The position numbers and the translations under genes are program-made. The notes under the pieces are model-generated. The model ran no database searches. It was not told the origin of the DNA and was given only the letters and a program-made list of their open reading frames with translations. A stretch of 50,269 nucleotides of DNA from an uncultured Bacilli bacterium (GTDB taxonomy: Bacteria; Bacillota_I; Bacilli_A; RF39; UBA660): contig CANQDV010000003.1 in NCBI GenBank assembly GCA_947593955.1, forward strand, positions 1 to 50,269, written 5' to 3'. This document shows positions 28,530 through 38,982 of the stretch, piece after piece; within the stretch, counting starts at the first letter, position 1; each line of letters starts with the position of its first letter.

Positions 28530-31202
28530 TTATATATTTTCTTCTCTTATTGCATCAATTATATTTTCACGTTTTATTTTACTAGTCGCATACATCATTG
28601 TCATAAAGGTAATAGCAAATACACCTAAAACGCATATAATTAAAGGTTTTACTACTATATACATTTTAAAAGATACGATATTATTAAAGGCTCTTAATAA
28701 TAAATACATTACTACAAAAGATATAGGTATACCAATTATTAAAGCTTTTAGTCCATATAATAAACTTTCATATCTTATCATTTTATTAAAATCTTTAGGT
28801 GATAAACCAATACTACGTAGAACGGAAAATTCTTTTCTTCTTAAAGCAATGGATGTATTAATTGTATTAAAGACACTAGTTACCCCTATTAAAGTAACTA
28901 AAGCAATAAATCCATACAATAGAATACCTATAAAGAGAATAGTATTTCTTTCTTCTTGTTCATCAATAGTAGCATTATATAAAGTTACACCACTACTATT
29001 ATCGTAGTCTTTAATATCTAAAGCTTTTTTAATATCTTCTTCAGCTTTAATACTATTACTAGCTTTAACGAAAACATGAGGTATTACTTCTTGATAATAT
29101 TCACCTTGATAAGTAACTTTAGGAAATAAGTTTTCTATTTTAGAATACATCGTCTCGGAAATAATAAAGCTATGGATAATATTAGTAGTAGGTGCCCTAT
29201 CTACATAAGTAACTGGTAATGCTACTTCATTATCTTGATATTTATTATCGTTTATGGCAATACTTCGATATTCATAACTTCTAAAAGTAAATGTTAAATT
29301 CTGATACGTTGGATCATACCAATCTCCTTCATATACTTTAGATGTTTTTTTATCGTGATAATTATATTTATTAGGGAAAATTAATATTATTTCACTTCCA
29401 TCGTATTTTTTAGGATCTAGTTTTAACTCTTTAATGTAGTTCATATATTCTTCATCATTTAATATAATAAATCCCCAACTATTTTCACGATAGTTTTCTT
29501 CATCTTCCTTAATATCGACAGAACTTAAATATTTATAATAATCTTTACTAAAATGTTCTTCATTAATAATCGATCTTATTGACATATGTGTATCAATATC
29601 ATTAGAGAACAAATTACGATAATAGTAAGAAGCAATCTTATCAATGGAACTAACTTCTTTTAATTTAGAGATTACTTCCTTATATTTACTATCGTCAGTC
29701 TCTTGATTATTATAATCAAAATCAATGGCAATATCATAATCAGAAACTTGATATATATCACTGGTACTACGCATACCATATTCTAAGAAAGCACTAAAGG
29801 ATAGGAATAAAACAATACTTACAACTAGACTTAAGACCGTAATACAATATTTCTTTTTATTTCTTTTCATATTTTTGTATGCTAGCTCCCCTTCAATACC
29901 AAATACTTTTCTTACCCATTTAGAAGTTTTAACACTTTTATTTTTTATTTTAATATCGTCATTTTGTCTTATTGCTTCAATAGGTGAAATTTTACTTGCT
30001 CTTTTAGCAGGAATAAAAGCTGAAATAATAATCGTTAACATCATATAAATAATTGGTAAAATTATATAAAGAGGTCTAACAATTAAACTTATTTTAGGAT
30101 CCATTAAAGGGAATAATATATTTACAATTTTTACTACTACCCAAATGCCAAAGATACCTGATAATACTCCTATAGGAATACCAATAATAGAAACGATAAA
30201 AGCTTCATAAAAAACTGTTTTTCTTAATTGCTTTTTTGTAGCACCAATACTAGAGAATAATCCAAATTGTTTTTTTCTTTCCATAACTGATATAGCAAAG
30301 GAATTATATATAACAATCGCACAACCTACCATGATTAGAGTTAAAACAATGATAACGACACTAATGACGGTGTTATTAACTGACTCGTAATTAGATTCAC
30401 CATAGTATGCTAAAAGAGAATTATTATAGTCTATATTTGGATAATAATATTCTCCAAAATCGTCTTCCTCTTTATTTATACCCATGGCCTTTAAGATCTT
30501 TTCCGTCTTATCAACCACTTTAGATACTCTTTTATAAGTTATAAAAACATTAACATTATCTTTTATTTCATCTTGACGAGTAATAATAGTATAACCAGGA
30601 CATGAATAAGGTTCGTCAATTCTTCTTGCTATTATACCTACTATTGTATATTCTTTTTGATACTTAGGAATTAACTCTTCTTCTTCAGAATAAAGAGAAA
30701 ATTGATCTAATATTTCGCTATCTAAATACCTAGAACCTATTTCTAAATTTAGTTTATCCCCTACTTTTAATTTGACTTCACCATTACTAATGATATGGGA
30801 ACTTATAACTACTTCGTCACTATTTTTAGGTAATCTTCCTTCTAATAATTCACTTGTTTTAAGATAATTATCATCACCGCTTTTTATAAAAAGATATGGT
30901 TTATAATTATTCTTACTCCCCTCTAATAAAGCATACCCTACTTCGCTATACTCCGAATACTCTAAAATATCAGTATTATGGGTAATATATTTTAGATTAT
31001 TAGGGCTTACATCTTTTATTTGGACATGATAACTACCGACCCTACTAATGGTTCCATTAATCATATAACCGATAAAAGTTGATGCGATAGTACCAATACC
31101 AACCATTAAGGCCGTTGATAAAATAATACCAATAATAGTGACAATAGTTCTTTTTTTATTCATTTTTAAATGTTTTATTGTTAATTTATTTAAGATATTC
31201 AT
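28530..31202 (-). CDS. ABC transporter permease with two FtsX-type domains
   Basis: 890 aa; N-terminal TM, MERKKQFGLFSSIGATKKQLRKTVFYEA; LRRKEFSVLRSIGLSPKDFNKMIRYESL. Confidence 0.93.
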   Translation of the reverse strand: MNILNKLTIKHLKMNKKRTIVTIIGIILSTALMVGIGTIASTFIGYMINGTISRVGSYHVQIKDVSPNNLKYITHNTDILEYSEYSEVGYALLEGSKNNYKPYLFIKSGDDNYLKTSELLEGRLPKNSDEVVISSHIISNGEVKLKVGDKLNLEIGSRYLDSEILDQFSLYSEEEELIPKYQKEYTIVGIIARRIDEPYSCPGYTIITRQDEIKDNVNVFITYKRVSKVVDKTEKILKAMGINKEEDDFGEYYYPNIDYNNSLLAYYGESNYESVNNTVISVVIIVLTLIMVGCAIVIYNSFAISVMERKKQFGLFSSIGATKKQLRKTVFYEAFIVSIIGIPIGVLSGIFGIWVVVKIVNILFPLMDPKISLIVRPLYIILPIIYMMLTIIISAFIPAKRASKISPIEAIRQNDDIKIKNKSVKTSKWVRKVFGIEGELAYKNMKRNKKKYCITVLSLVVSIVLFLSFSAFLEYGMRSTSDIYQVSDYDIAIDFDYNNQETDDSKYKEVISKLKEVSSIDKIASYYYRNLFSNDIDTHMSIRSIINEEHFSKDYYKYLSSVDIKEDEENYRENSWGFIILNDEEYMNYIKELKLDPKKYDGSEIILIFPNKYNYHDKKTSKVYEGDWYDPTYQNLTFTFRSYEYRSIAINDNKYQDNEVALPVTYVDRAPTTNIIHSFIISETMYSKIENLFPKVTYQGEYYQEVIPHVFVKASNSIKAEEDIKKALDIKDYDNSSGVTLYNATIDEQEERNTILFIGILLYGFIALVTLIGVTSVFNTINTSIALRRKEFSVLRSIGLSPKDFNKMIRYESLLYGLKALIIGIPISFVVMYLLLRAFNNIVSFKMYIVVKPLIICVLGVFAITFMTMMYATSKIKRENIIDAIREENI

Positions 31203-31203
31203 A

Positions 31204-31884
31204 CTATGCTACCTTCTCATCACTAATTATTTTTCCGTCGTCAATAGTAATAATACGAGAAGCATTTAAAGCTAAGTTATGATCATGGGTAATCATAATA
31301 ATAGTTTGATTATACTTTTGATTAGATATTTTTAATAATTCCACTATTTCTTGACCTGATTTAGAGTCTAAGTTACCTGTTGGTTCATCTGCTAATAAAA
31401 GAGATGGGTGGTTCATTAAGGCTCTTGCAATAGATACTCTTTGTTGTTGACCACCTGATAATTCATTGGGTAAATGGTTAACTCTTTCATCCAAATCCAA
31501 AGTTTCAATTAATTCGTCTAAATAATCATCGTCTACTTTTTTATTATCTAATAAAATAGGTAAAGTAATATTTTCTTTAACATTAAGAATAGGAATTAAA
31601 TTATAAAATTGATAGATAAGTCCTACTTGTCTTCTACGAAATACAGCTAGACTTTCTTCATTAAGATTATAAATATCTTCCCCTTCGACATAAACCTTAC
31701 CCTTAGTAGGTCGGTCTACTCCCCCTAAAATATGTAAAAGAGTACTTTTACCACTTCCACTAGCACCAACTACCGCCACAAACTCACCACGTTCTACAGT
31801 AAAACTTATGTCATCCAATGCTTTTACTAGTGTCTCATCTTTTCCATAATATTTACTTAAATGTTCTACTTTCAAAATTTCCAT
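31204..31884 (-). CDS. ABC transporter ATP-binding protein (MacB/BceA-like)
   Basis: VVGASGSGKSTLLHILGGVDRPTKG; ELSGGQQQRVSIARALMNHPSLLLADEPTGNLDSKSG. Confidence 0.96.
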   Translation of the reverse strand: MEILKVEHLSKYYGKDETLVKALDDISFTVERGEFVAVVGASGSGKSTLLHILGGVDRPTKGKVYVEGEDIYNLNEESLAVFRRRQVGLIYQFYNLIPILNVKENITLPILLDNKKVDDDYLDELIETLDLDERVNHLPNELSGGQQQRVSIARALMNHPSLLLADEPTGNLDSKSGQEIVELLKISNQKYNQTIIMITHDHNLALNASRIITIDDGKIISDEKVA

Positions 31885-31958
31885 TTTCTCACCTCACGAT
31901 GACCATTTTACTAAATTATTATTACAATCAAGTGACAAATATCATTACAGTTTAGTCA

Positions 31959-33173
31959 CTATATAATATTTTTATAAAACTTTATTGTAAAAGTTGTTCC
32001 TTTCCCTACTTCACTATGAACTGTAATTTCTCCTAATTGTTCCCTTATAATTCTTTTGGTCATATTAAGTCCTATACCGATACTATCAGAATTATTATTT
32101 ACTTTATAGAATCTATCAAAAATATAAGGTATTTTATCACTTGCTATTCCACAACCAGTATCACTAATATTAATTTCTGTATATAAAGGATTAGTTAGGG
32201 CATCAATAGTTATTGTTCCGTTACTAGGCGTATATTCATAAGCATTTTTTATAATATTAACGATGGCTTCTTTCGTCCAATTAAAATCAACCGTTATAAA
32301 TAAATCATCATTAACTAGATTATTAACATTAATTCCTTTTATTTCTAAATTAACTCTAATTGGATCAATTGCTTTTTCAATTAATTCTTTAATATTAACT
32401 TTTTCTTTTAATAAAGTTACACTACCACTATCTAATCTTGATAATTTTAATAAAGAAGTTACTAACCATTCAATACGTTTTAATTGTTCTTTATTTTTAT
32501 TTAAGAAATTATGTTTAGAAGAAGCTTTTAAATCATTATTTTCTAATAAATCATTAATAACATACATACTAGTAATTGGGGTTTTTAATTGATGTGAAAT
32601 ATCTGATAAAGTTTCTTCTAAATATTTTTTATCTTTCAAAGATATATCTCTTTGCTCTTTTAATTCAGTTATAACTTTATATACATCATTACTTAGACTA
32701 CTTATATAACCATCTTCATATTCTTTAATATTAATACTATAGTCATTATTTAAAACTTTATTTATCGATTTAGATATTTTCGATAATTCTATATGTTCTT
32801 TTTTTATATAAGAAATAAACATTAAAATAGCAACTATAATTGAAACCATAATAATAGACATATTAGCAATAATAATAACTTTTTTCAAATTATTTAACTC
32901 ATAAATGTAATTAGCATTAATTCTGTAATTACGAATAAAATCTTTATTACTTGTTTTTCCTTTTACTAAAGAAGAGATTATTTCTTCTTCTAATTCAGGA
33001 TGATTTTGAACAATTTGACTAATTATTTTATTATTACTATCTATTAAAGTATTTTGGTAAGCTTTAAAAATTAAATAACTAGCTCCTGCACTGATAATAA
33101 TAAATATCAAAAGTATCAAAATGGTCTTTATAAAAAACTTTTTAACATTTTTATTCTCCAACATAATAATCAC
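31959..33173 (-). CDS. sensor histidine kinase
   Basis: TM N-terminus, DISHQLKTPITSMYVINDLL (intact His), ISDTGCGIASDKIPYIFDRFYK, GIGLNMTKRII. Confidence 0.95.
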   Translation of the reverse strand: MIIMLENKNVKKFFIKTILILLIFIIISAGASYLIFKAYQNTLIDSNNKIISQIVQNHPELEEEIISSLVKGKTSNKDFIRNYRINANYIYELNNLKKVIIIANMSIIMVSIIVAILMFISYIKKEHIELSKISKSINKVLNNDYSINIKEYEDGYISSLSNDVYKVITELKEQRDISLKDKKYLEETLSDISHQLKTPITSMYVINDLLENNDLKASSKHNFLNKNKEQLKRIEWLVTSLLKLSRLDSGSVTLLKEKVNIKELIEKAIDPIRVNLEIKGINVNNLVNDDLFITVDFNWTKEAIVNIIKNAYEYTPSNGTITIDALTNPLYTEINISDTGCGIASDKIPYIFDRFYKVNNNSDSIGIGLNMTKRIIREQLGEITVHSEVGKGTTFTIKFYKNII

Positions 33174-33858
33174 CTAACTTATAACCTATTCCCCTTACCG
33201 TAATAATAATTTTAGGATTAGTTGGATCATCTTCAATTTTTTCTCTAATTCTCTTGATATAAACCGTTAAAGTATTATCAGATACATATTCTTCTTCTAC
33301 ATCCCAAACATCTGCTAAAATTTTCTCTCTTGTAAAGACAATATTAGGATTAAGAGCAAAGCTTAATAATATTTTATACTCTAAAGCCGTTAACATGACA
33401 TCTTTACCATTTTTCAAAACTTTAGCTTGATTTAAATCAATTGTAATATTATGAATATTAAAACAATTTGAATTATTATTAACTCTTCTCAAAACGGTTT
33501 TTATCCGTGAAAGTAATTCCCTCGCTTTAAATGGTTTAGTTATGTAGTCATCAGCACCCATATCTAATCCTCTTACAATCGATACTTCTAAATCACTTGC
33601 TGTTAAAAAAATAATTGGAACATTGACTATTCTCTTTAATCTTGGAAACAAATCAAAACCATTAATATCTGGTAAGTTAATATCAAGTAAAACAATAGAA
33701 GTATTCATATTATTAGTTAATGCTAGCAAAGCTTGAGATCCATCTTTAACATCGATTACTTCATATTTTTCTTGTTCTAAATAATATTTAAGACCTTCTC
33801 TAATAGAATTATCATCTTCTATAATTAAAATTTTTTCCATAATCTCACCTAATTCCAT
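33151..33858 (-). CDS. OmpR-family response regulator
   Basis: LIIEDDNSIREGLKYYL, LDINLPDINGFDL, winged-helix YVSDNTLTVYIKRIREKIE. Confidence 0.96.
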   Translation of the reverse strand: MELGEIMEKILIIEDDNSIREGLKYYLEQEKYEVIDVKDGSQALLALTNNMNTSIVLLDINLPDINGFDLFPRLKRIVNVPIIFLTASDLEVSIVRGLDMGADDYITKPFKARELLSRIKTVLRRVNNNSNCFNIHNITIDLNQAKVLKNGKDVMLTALEYKILLSFALNPNIVFTREKILADVWDVEEEYVSDNTLTVYIKRIREKIEDDPTNPKIIITVRGIGYKLGDYYVGE

Positions 33859-33922
33859 TATACAATAGAAAAATATCTAATTTTATAACAATTTAGTAAT
33901 AAAAAAAGATATTTAATTTCCA

Positions 33923-34699
33923 TTAAATACCCATCTTTAAAGACATAGCTTTTTTTAATATCTTATTACCTTTCATTGATAATAGTTCTTCGCCTGTCAA
34001 ATTTAAATATAATGATTCTAACTCTTCATCAATAACAGCTTTTTTAGAACCTTCCAAATATCTAGACATTTCCCACATGTGTTCTTCTCTTAATAAATCG
34101 TTTTCATTAAAGGTAGTTCTAGCTATACAATTTCTTGGTAAGTAACCAATGGCTAACCCAATAGAACATTTAGCATAACCTTCATATACAGAATCAAAAT
34201 TAGATGCCTTATCAAAAATACAAGGTACTATTTGCTTACCATAGTCTTTACTATCAATATCTAAATTAATATACGAAGCTTTATTATAGCACCACACTGT
34301 AGCTGTTTTTAAAGTATTTGGTTCTATAACATCATATACATAAGGAATTACTAAGGTTTCTTCTTTGGAAATAATATAACCTTGTTTATCTCTTTTTATC
34401 CTAATTATTCCCCATTTAAGACTACTATTAGTTATGTCATAATCATTATTTTTTATATCGTAAAAATGATTCATATAATAATCAGTATCATAATAGAAAA
34501 AGATATTTACAACTGGATTACATACCGCAAAATGATCATTTCCTAAATCAAAAATACAATAGTAATTATTAGAAACCTTTTTACCATTAGCATTTTCTAA
34601 ATAATAATTGTTGTCATCCTTTTCACTTATCATGTTCCCATCCATTCCTATTGAATAAGAATCTTTAGGACTGCACACTATCTTGTAATTATCACTCAT
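33923..34699 (-). CDS. WG-repeat-like protein
   Basis: Repeated beta-type motifs ending VIPYVYDVIEP.. / VPCIFDKASNFDSVYEGYAKCS. Confidence 0.55.
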   Translation of the reverse strand: MSDNYKIVCSPKDSYSIGMDGNMISEKDDNNYYLENANGKKVSNNYYCIFDLGNDHFAVCNPVVNIFFYYDTDYYMNHFYDIKNNDYDITNSSLKWGIIRIKRDKQGYIISKEETLVIPYVYDVIEPNTLKTATVWCYNKASYINLDIDSKDYGKQIVPCIFDKASNFDSVYEGYAKCSIGLAIGYLPRNCIARTTFNENDLLREEHMWEMSRYLEGSKKAVIDEELESLYLNLTGEELLSMKGNKILKKAMSLKMGI

Positions 34700-34729
34700 A
34701 AATTATACTCCCATTATTGGAAATGTATA

Positions 34730-35086
34730 TTACTCAACCTCTTTCTCTTTTAATTCTTGAATCTTTTCTTCAATCTTTCGCCCATACTCAATGGATTCAT
34801 CAAAAATAAATCTTAATTCTGGTGTATGTCTTATTTCTACTCTTTCACTTAATTTTCCTCTAATAAAAGATTTAGCACGTTCTAAAGCCTTTATCGTTTC
34901 TTTTTTCTTTTCCATATCAAGTACAGTAAAATATACTTTAGCAAAACTTAAATCATTAGTTATTTCACAACCAGTAATAGTTACAAACTTTATATCTTCA
35001 TCTTTTACTTCCGTACTTAATATATAACTTATTTCTTTTACAAAAATACTATTCAATCTCTCTATTTTAACATTCATATTTTTCAC
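34730..35086 (-). CDS. rbfA: ribosome-binding factor A
   Basis: VKIERLNSIFVKEISYIL..VTITGCEITNDLSFAKVYFTVL..RHTPELRFIFDESIEYGRKIE. Confidence 0.95.
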   Translation of the reverse strand: MKNMNVKIERLNSIFVKEISYILSTEVKDEDIKFVTITGCEITNDLSFAKVYFTVLDMEKKKETIKALERAKSFIRGKLSERVEIRHTPELRFIFDESIEYGRKIEEKIQELKEKEVE

Positions 35087-35115
35087 CTCATTTTAAGAAT
35101 ATTGTGGGTAAAAAA

Positions 35116-37248
35116 CTATATTTTTTTCTCAATTAATTCAAAAGTCTCAATGATATCATTTTCTTTAATATCTTGGAAGTTTTCAACAGTAATACCGCAA
35201 TCCATATCTTTTTTTACTTCTTTAACTTGATCTTTTTCATGTTGTAAAGATTTAATCTTACCTGTATATACAACAACTCCATCACGAATAATGCGACAAT
35301 CTGAATTATTTTTTATAACACCACTTATAACATGACTTCCAGCAATAGTTCCAACTTTAGAAAATTTAAATAATTGTCTAACTTCAGCACTACCTAAAAC
35401 ATTTTCTTCAAAAGTAGGTTCTAGTAAGCCTTTCATAGAATTTTCGATATCTTCCACCATTTTATAAATGACATCATATAATTTTATATCGACATTATAA
35501 TCTTTGGCAAAATCCATTGTTTTACTATTAGGTCTTACATTAAAGCCAATAATAATAGCATTAGAAGCATTGGCAAGAACTATATCACTTTCGGTAATAG
35601 CTCCAACACCACCACGAATTACATTGACATTGACACCAGCAACATCAATTTTAGCAAGACTTTGTTTAACCGCTTCAAGACTTCCATTAACATCCGTTTT
35701 AACTACGACGTTAACTTCTTTAATTCCTTCTTTAATAGCTCCAAATAAATCCTCTAAAGTCATATTAGAACGATTAGTATCTTTTTCTTTAGCACGATTC
35801 TTTCTTTGTTCCATAACGCTTCTTGCTTGTTTTTCCGTTTCGAAAGCCATAAATTTATCACCTGCTTGAGGTAATTCATTAAGCCCTGTAATTTCTACTG
35901 GGGTTGAAGGTAAAGCCTCTATTATATCCATATTTTTATCATTTTTTAAAGTTCTAACTTTACCACAAGTAGTACCAATTGCAATAGGATCTCCTAAACG
36001 TAAAGTACCATTCTGTACTAAAACAGTTGCAACATTACCAATTTGTTTATCAAGTCTAGATTCAATAACCGTACCTATAGCGTATCTTGATGGATTAGCT
36101 TTTAACTCGGCCATATCACTTAATAATAAAATACTTTCTAATAACTCTTTAATTCCTTCCTTAGTTTTAGCAGATATTCTATTAACAATAATATCTCCAC
36201 CCCATTCTTCTGGAGTTAACCCATATTCAGCAAGTTCTGTTAAAACTTTTTCAACGTTAGCAGTTGGTTTATCTATTTTATTAACGGCAACAATTATTGG
36301 TACTTTTGCTGCTCTAGCATGATCTATTGCTTCTTTAGTTTGAGGCATAACACCATCATCAGCTGCAACAATAATGATAACTATATCCGTAATACTAGCC
36401 CCACGTGCTCTCATTTCTGTAAATGCTTCATGTCCAGGAGTATCAATGAAAGTAACTTTACGTCCATTGACATCAACTTGGTATGCCCCAATAGCTTGAG
36501 TAATTCCTCCTGCTTCACCACTTACGACATCAGAATTTCTTATCGCATCTAATAAACTTGTTTTACCATGGTCAACATGTCCCATAATGGTAACAACTGG
36601 TGGTCTAGGTACTAAATCTTCTTCCTTATCCTCAATTTCGTAATTTTCAAAATTACTAATATCGTGAGTTTCTTCACCTTTTAATTTTTTATTATAATCA
36701 ATTACTAACAATTCTGCTAAATCATGATTTAATGAATAATTTATATTAGCCATTACTTGTAATCCCATCAATTTTTTTATTAATTCAGTAGGACTTACAT
36801 TTAATTCTTTAGCTAAATCACTAACCGTCATTCCTTCCCTATATAGAATAACATCATCTTTTACTTCACTACTATTACTCATTAACTTTTCACGATGTTT
36901 ATATATGTTCTTTTTTTCTTTTTGAAACTTAGCTTTATTATTTTCAATACGTTCAGATTTTGGTTTTAATTTTTCTATTCTATTAGTATTATCAATATCA
37001 ATATCTAAATTAGTTTCATTTAATATTTTCTCTACTTTTTCATCTAATTCTTCATCAAAATCATTTTCATCGACAATATAATCTTCACTATCTTGTATTT
37101 CATTATCCAAAAGCACTATATCATCTTCTGTAAGTAAAGATTCTTCATCTTGATATTCGATATCAAGTTTATCACATAATTTAATAATTTCTTCGCTTGA
37201 CTTTCCTACATCATTTGCATATTCTATAATACTCATCATATTAGCCAC
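35116..37248 (-). CDS. infB: translation initiation factor IF-2
   Basis: [46 protein letters not shown]. Confidence 0.98.
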   Translation of the reverse strand: MANMMSIIEYANDVGKSSEEIIKLCDKLDIEYQDEESLLTEDDIVLLDNEIQDSEDYIVDENDFDEELDEKVEKILNETNLDIDIDNTNRIEKLKPKSERIENNKAKFQKEKKNIYKHREKLMSNSSEVKDDVILYREGMTVSDLAKELNVSPTELIKKLMGLQVMANINYSLNHDLAELLVIDYNKKLKGEETHDISNFENYEIEDKEEDLVPRPPVVTIMGHVDHGKTSLLDAIRNSDVVSGEAGGITQAIGAYQVDVNGRKVTFIDTPGHEAFTEMRARGASITDIVIIIVAADDGVMPQTKEAIDHARAAKVPIIVAVNKIDKPTANVEKVLTELAEYGLTPEEWGGDIIVNRISAKTKEGIKELLESILLLSDMAELKANPSRYAIGTVIESRLDKQIGNVATVLVQNGTLRLGDPIAIGTTCGKVRTLKNDKNMDIIEALPSTPVEITGLNELPQAGDKFMAFETEKQARSVMEQRKNRAKEKDTNRSNMTLEDLFGAIKEGIKEVNVVVKTDVNGSLEAVKQSLAKIDVAGVNVNVIRGGVGAITESDIVLANASNAIIIGFNVRPNSKTMDFAKDYNVDIKLYDVIYKMVEDIENSMKGLLEPTFEENVLGSAEVRQLFKFSKVGTIAGSHVISGVIKNNSDCRIIRDGVVVYTGKIKSLQHEKDQVKEVKKDMDCGITVENFQDIKENDIIETFELIEKKI

Positions 37249-37256
37249 CTACTTTC

Positions 37257-37523
37257 TTAATCAATATTAATTATATTTTTTATTTCCTCATATATACTTT
37301 CAGGAACACTTATCTCTAAATGCTTATCCAAGATTTTACTATTCTTAGCTTTCTCTAAAACACTTAAGTCCTTCTTTATATATGCTCCACGTCCATTCAT
37401 TTTTCCAGTAACATCTACTATAACATTACCTTCTTTAGTTCTTACTATTCTAAGAAGTTCATTCTTTGGAAGTTTTTCTCTTGTAACCACACAAGATCTC
37501 ATTACTATTTTTTTAGTCTTCAT
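37257..37523 (-). CDS. ylxR: YlxR family RNA-binding protein
   Basis: RSCVVTREKLPKNELLRIVR..GRGAYIKKD; nusA-infB context. Confidence 0.94.
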   Translation of the reverse strand: MKTKKIVMRSCVVTREKLPKNELLRIVRTKEGNVIVDVTGKMNGRGAYIKKDLSVLEKAKNSKILDKHLEISVPESIYEEIKNIINID

Positions 37524-37547
37524 AAATAGTACTTCCTCCTTTTATTA

Positions 37548-38636
37548 TTAATCTTTAAAATTAATACCCATCTCACTAGCTTGTTCAATTGTTTTGACAT
37601 CTATTTTAAAATGAGTTAATTTACTAGCTAATCTGGCATTTTGACCTTTTTTACCTATTGCCAATGAAAAATTATCATGATCTGCCACTACAATACATTC
37701 TTGTTTTTTAGGGTCAGTAATAATAACATGTAAATTTTTAGCAGGTTGTAAACTGTTAGCAATAAATACAGCGGGATCTTTGTCATATTTAACAATGTCA
37801 ATTTTTTCACCATTAACTTCTTCAATTATTCTAGCAATACGACTTCCCTTTTCACCAATACATGCCCCAATTGGATCAATATTAGATTTTTCAGAATATA
37901 CAGCTACTTTACTACGAGATCCAGCATCTCTTGCGACACTATATAAAAGAACACTACCATCATTAATTTCTGGAATTTCCAATTCAAATAATCTCTTTAA
38001 AAAACCATAATGAGTTCTAGATAAAAGAATAAACATTCCTTTACCACTTCCATCAACTTTACTGCAATATACTTTTATTTGTTTTCCCATTTCTACCTTT
38101 TCACCAGGAATACATTCTTTCTTAGGTAAAATACCATTACTTCTACCTAAATCAATAAAGTAGTTATCAACATCCTCTAAAGCAACGGTTCCTACTAATA
38201 ATTCATCTTGTTTATCACCAAATTCTTCCATAATAGCATTGCGTTCAGCTTCTCTTATCTTTTGAATAATAACTTGTTTAGCAGTAGAAGCAGCAACACG
38301 TCCAAAATCTTTAGGTGTAACTTCAGTATCAATTGTGTCACCAATATTTAGGCTTTTGTTAATCTTTCTTGCTTCAGTTAGACTTATTTCAGTATCTAAA
38401 TCAATATCGTCACCATCAGGATTATCCGATTCATCTGGTACTACAGTTAAATAAGAATATACTTTAACCTCTCCTGTATCTCTATTAATAAATACTTTGG
38501 AATTAGTCAAAGAATCAAAATTTTTCTTATAAGCAGTTGCTAATGCTAACTCCATGGCTTCAAATACTACTTCACGATCAATTCCTTTTTCTTTTACAAT
38601 CAAATCAACGGCTTTAATAAATTCATCACTATTCAT
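37548..38636 (-). CDS. nusA: transcription termination/antitermination factor NusA
   Basis: IGACIGEKGSRIARIIEEVNGEKIDIVKYD, KH domains, SRTHYGFLKRLFELEIPEI. Confidence 0.97.
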   Translation of the reverse strand: MNSDEFIKAVDLIVKEKGIDREVVFEAMELALATAYKKNFDSLTNSKVFINRDTGEVKVYSYLTVVPDESDNPDGDDIDLDTEISLTEARKINKSLNIGDTIDTEVTPKDFGRVAASTAKQVIIQKIREAERNAIMEEFGDKQDELLVGTVALEDVDNYFIDLGRSNGILPKKECIPGEKVEMGKQIKVYCSKVDGSGKGMFILLSRTHYGFLKRLFELEIPEINDGSVLLYSVARDAGSRSKVAVYSEKSNIDPIGACIGEKGSRIARIIEEVNGEKIDIVKYDKDPAVFIANSLQPAKNLHVIITDPKKQECIVVADHDNFSLAIGKKGQNARLASKLTHFKIDVKTIEQASEMGINFKD

Positions 38637-38886
38637 TTACAACATCTCCTTTTTCTTTAGCATATACATCTAAAATGTATTCTTCACTAATCAAATCAGC
38701 CTTATCCAATATAGGATTAATAATTCTTGTCGCCATAACAACTTTTTGAAGAGGAATAATATTCTTAGCATCTAACGCAATACGCAAATAAGTAGTATTA
38801 TCTTCCTTTTCTAAAGAAACACTATCAATCCATACATCTAATTTTTCTAGTTTTTTATCAATTAGATTTTTAATTTGTTCTTCCAT
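38629..38886 (-). CDS. rimP: RimP N-terminal-domain-only protein
   Basis: 85 aa; TTYLRIALDAKNIIPLQKVVMATRIINPILDKADLISEEYILDV; upstream of nusA. Confidence 0.7.
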   Translation of the reverse strand: MEEQIKNLIDKKLEKLDVWIDSVSLEKEDNTTYLRIALDAKNIIPLQKVVMATRIINPILDKADLISEEYILDVYAKEKGDVVNE

Positions 38887-38906
38887 ATCTCCCTCCGCAA
38901 TATAAA

Positions 38907-38926
38907 AAGTGGGATTTTTCCCACTT
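38907..38926 (-). terminator. rho-independent terminator
   Basis: AAGTGGG-AAAAAT-CCCACTT then TTTATA on the minus strand, after 38983..40794. Confidence 0.8.
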
Positions 38927-38982
38927 GATGTACTTAGATTATATCATAATTTCATAAAATTTCAATCATTATTTGCTAATAC

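Noticed and set aside
28513-29007. 164 aa plus-strand ORF antisense to the FtsX permease
   Set aside because: Shadow of the conserved permease on the opposite strand; starts inside the tagGH terminator region.
28530-33858. RR-HK-ABC-FtsX cluster as a novel system
   Set aside because: Ordinary antimicrobial-peptide sensing/export-type two-component plus ABC arrangement; all catalytic motifs are intact.
35504-35869. 121 aa plus-strand ORF antisense to infB
   Set aside because: Fully inside conserved infB; shadow ORF from codon bias.
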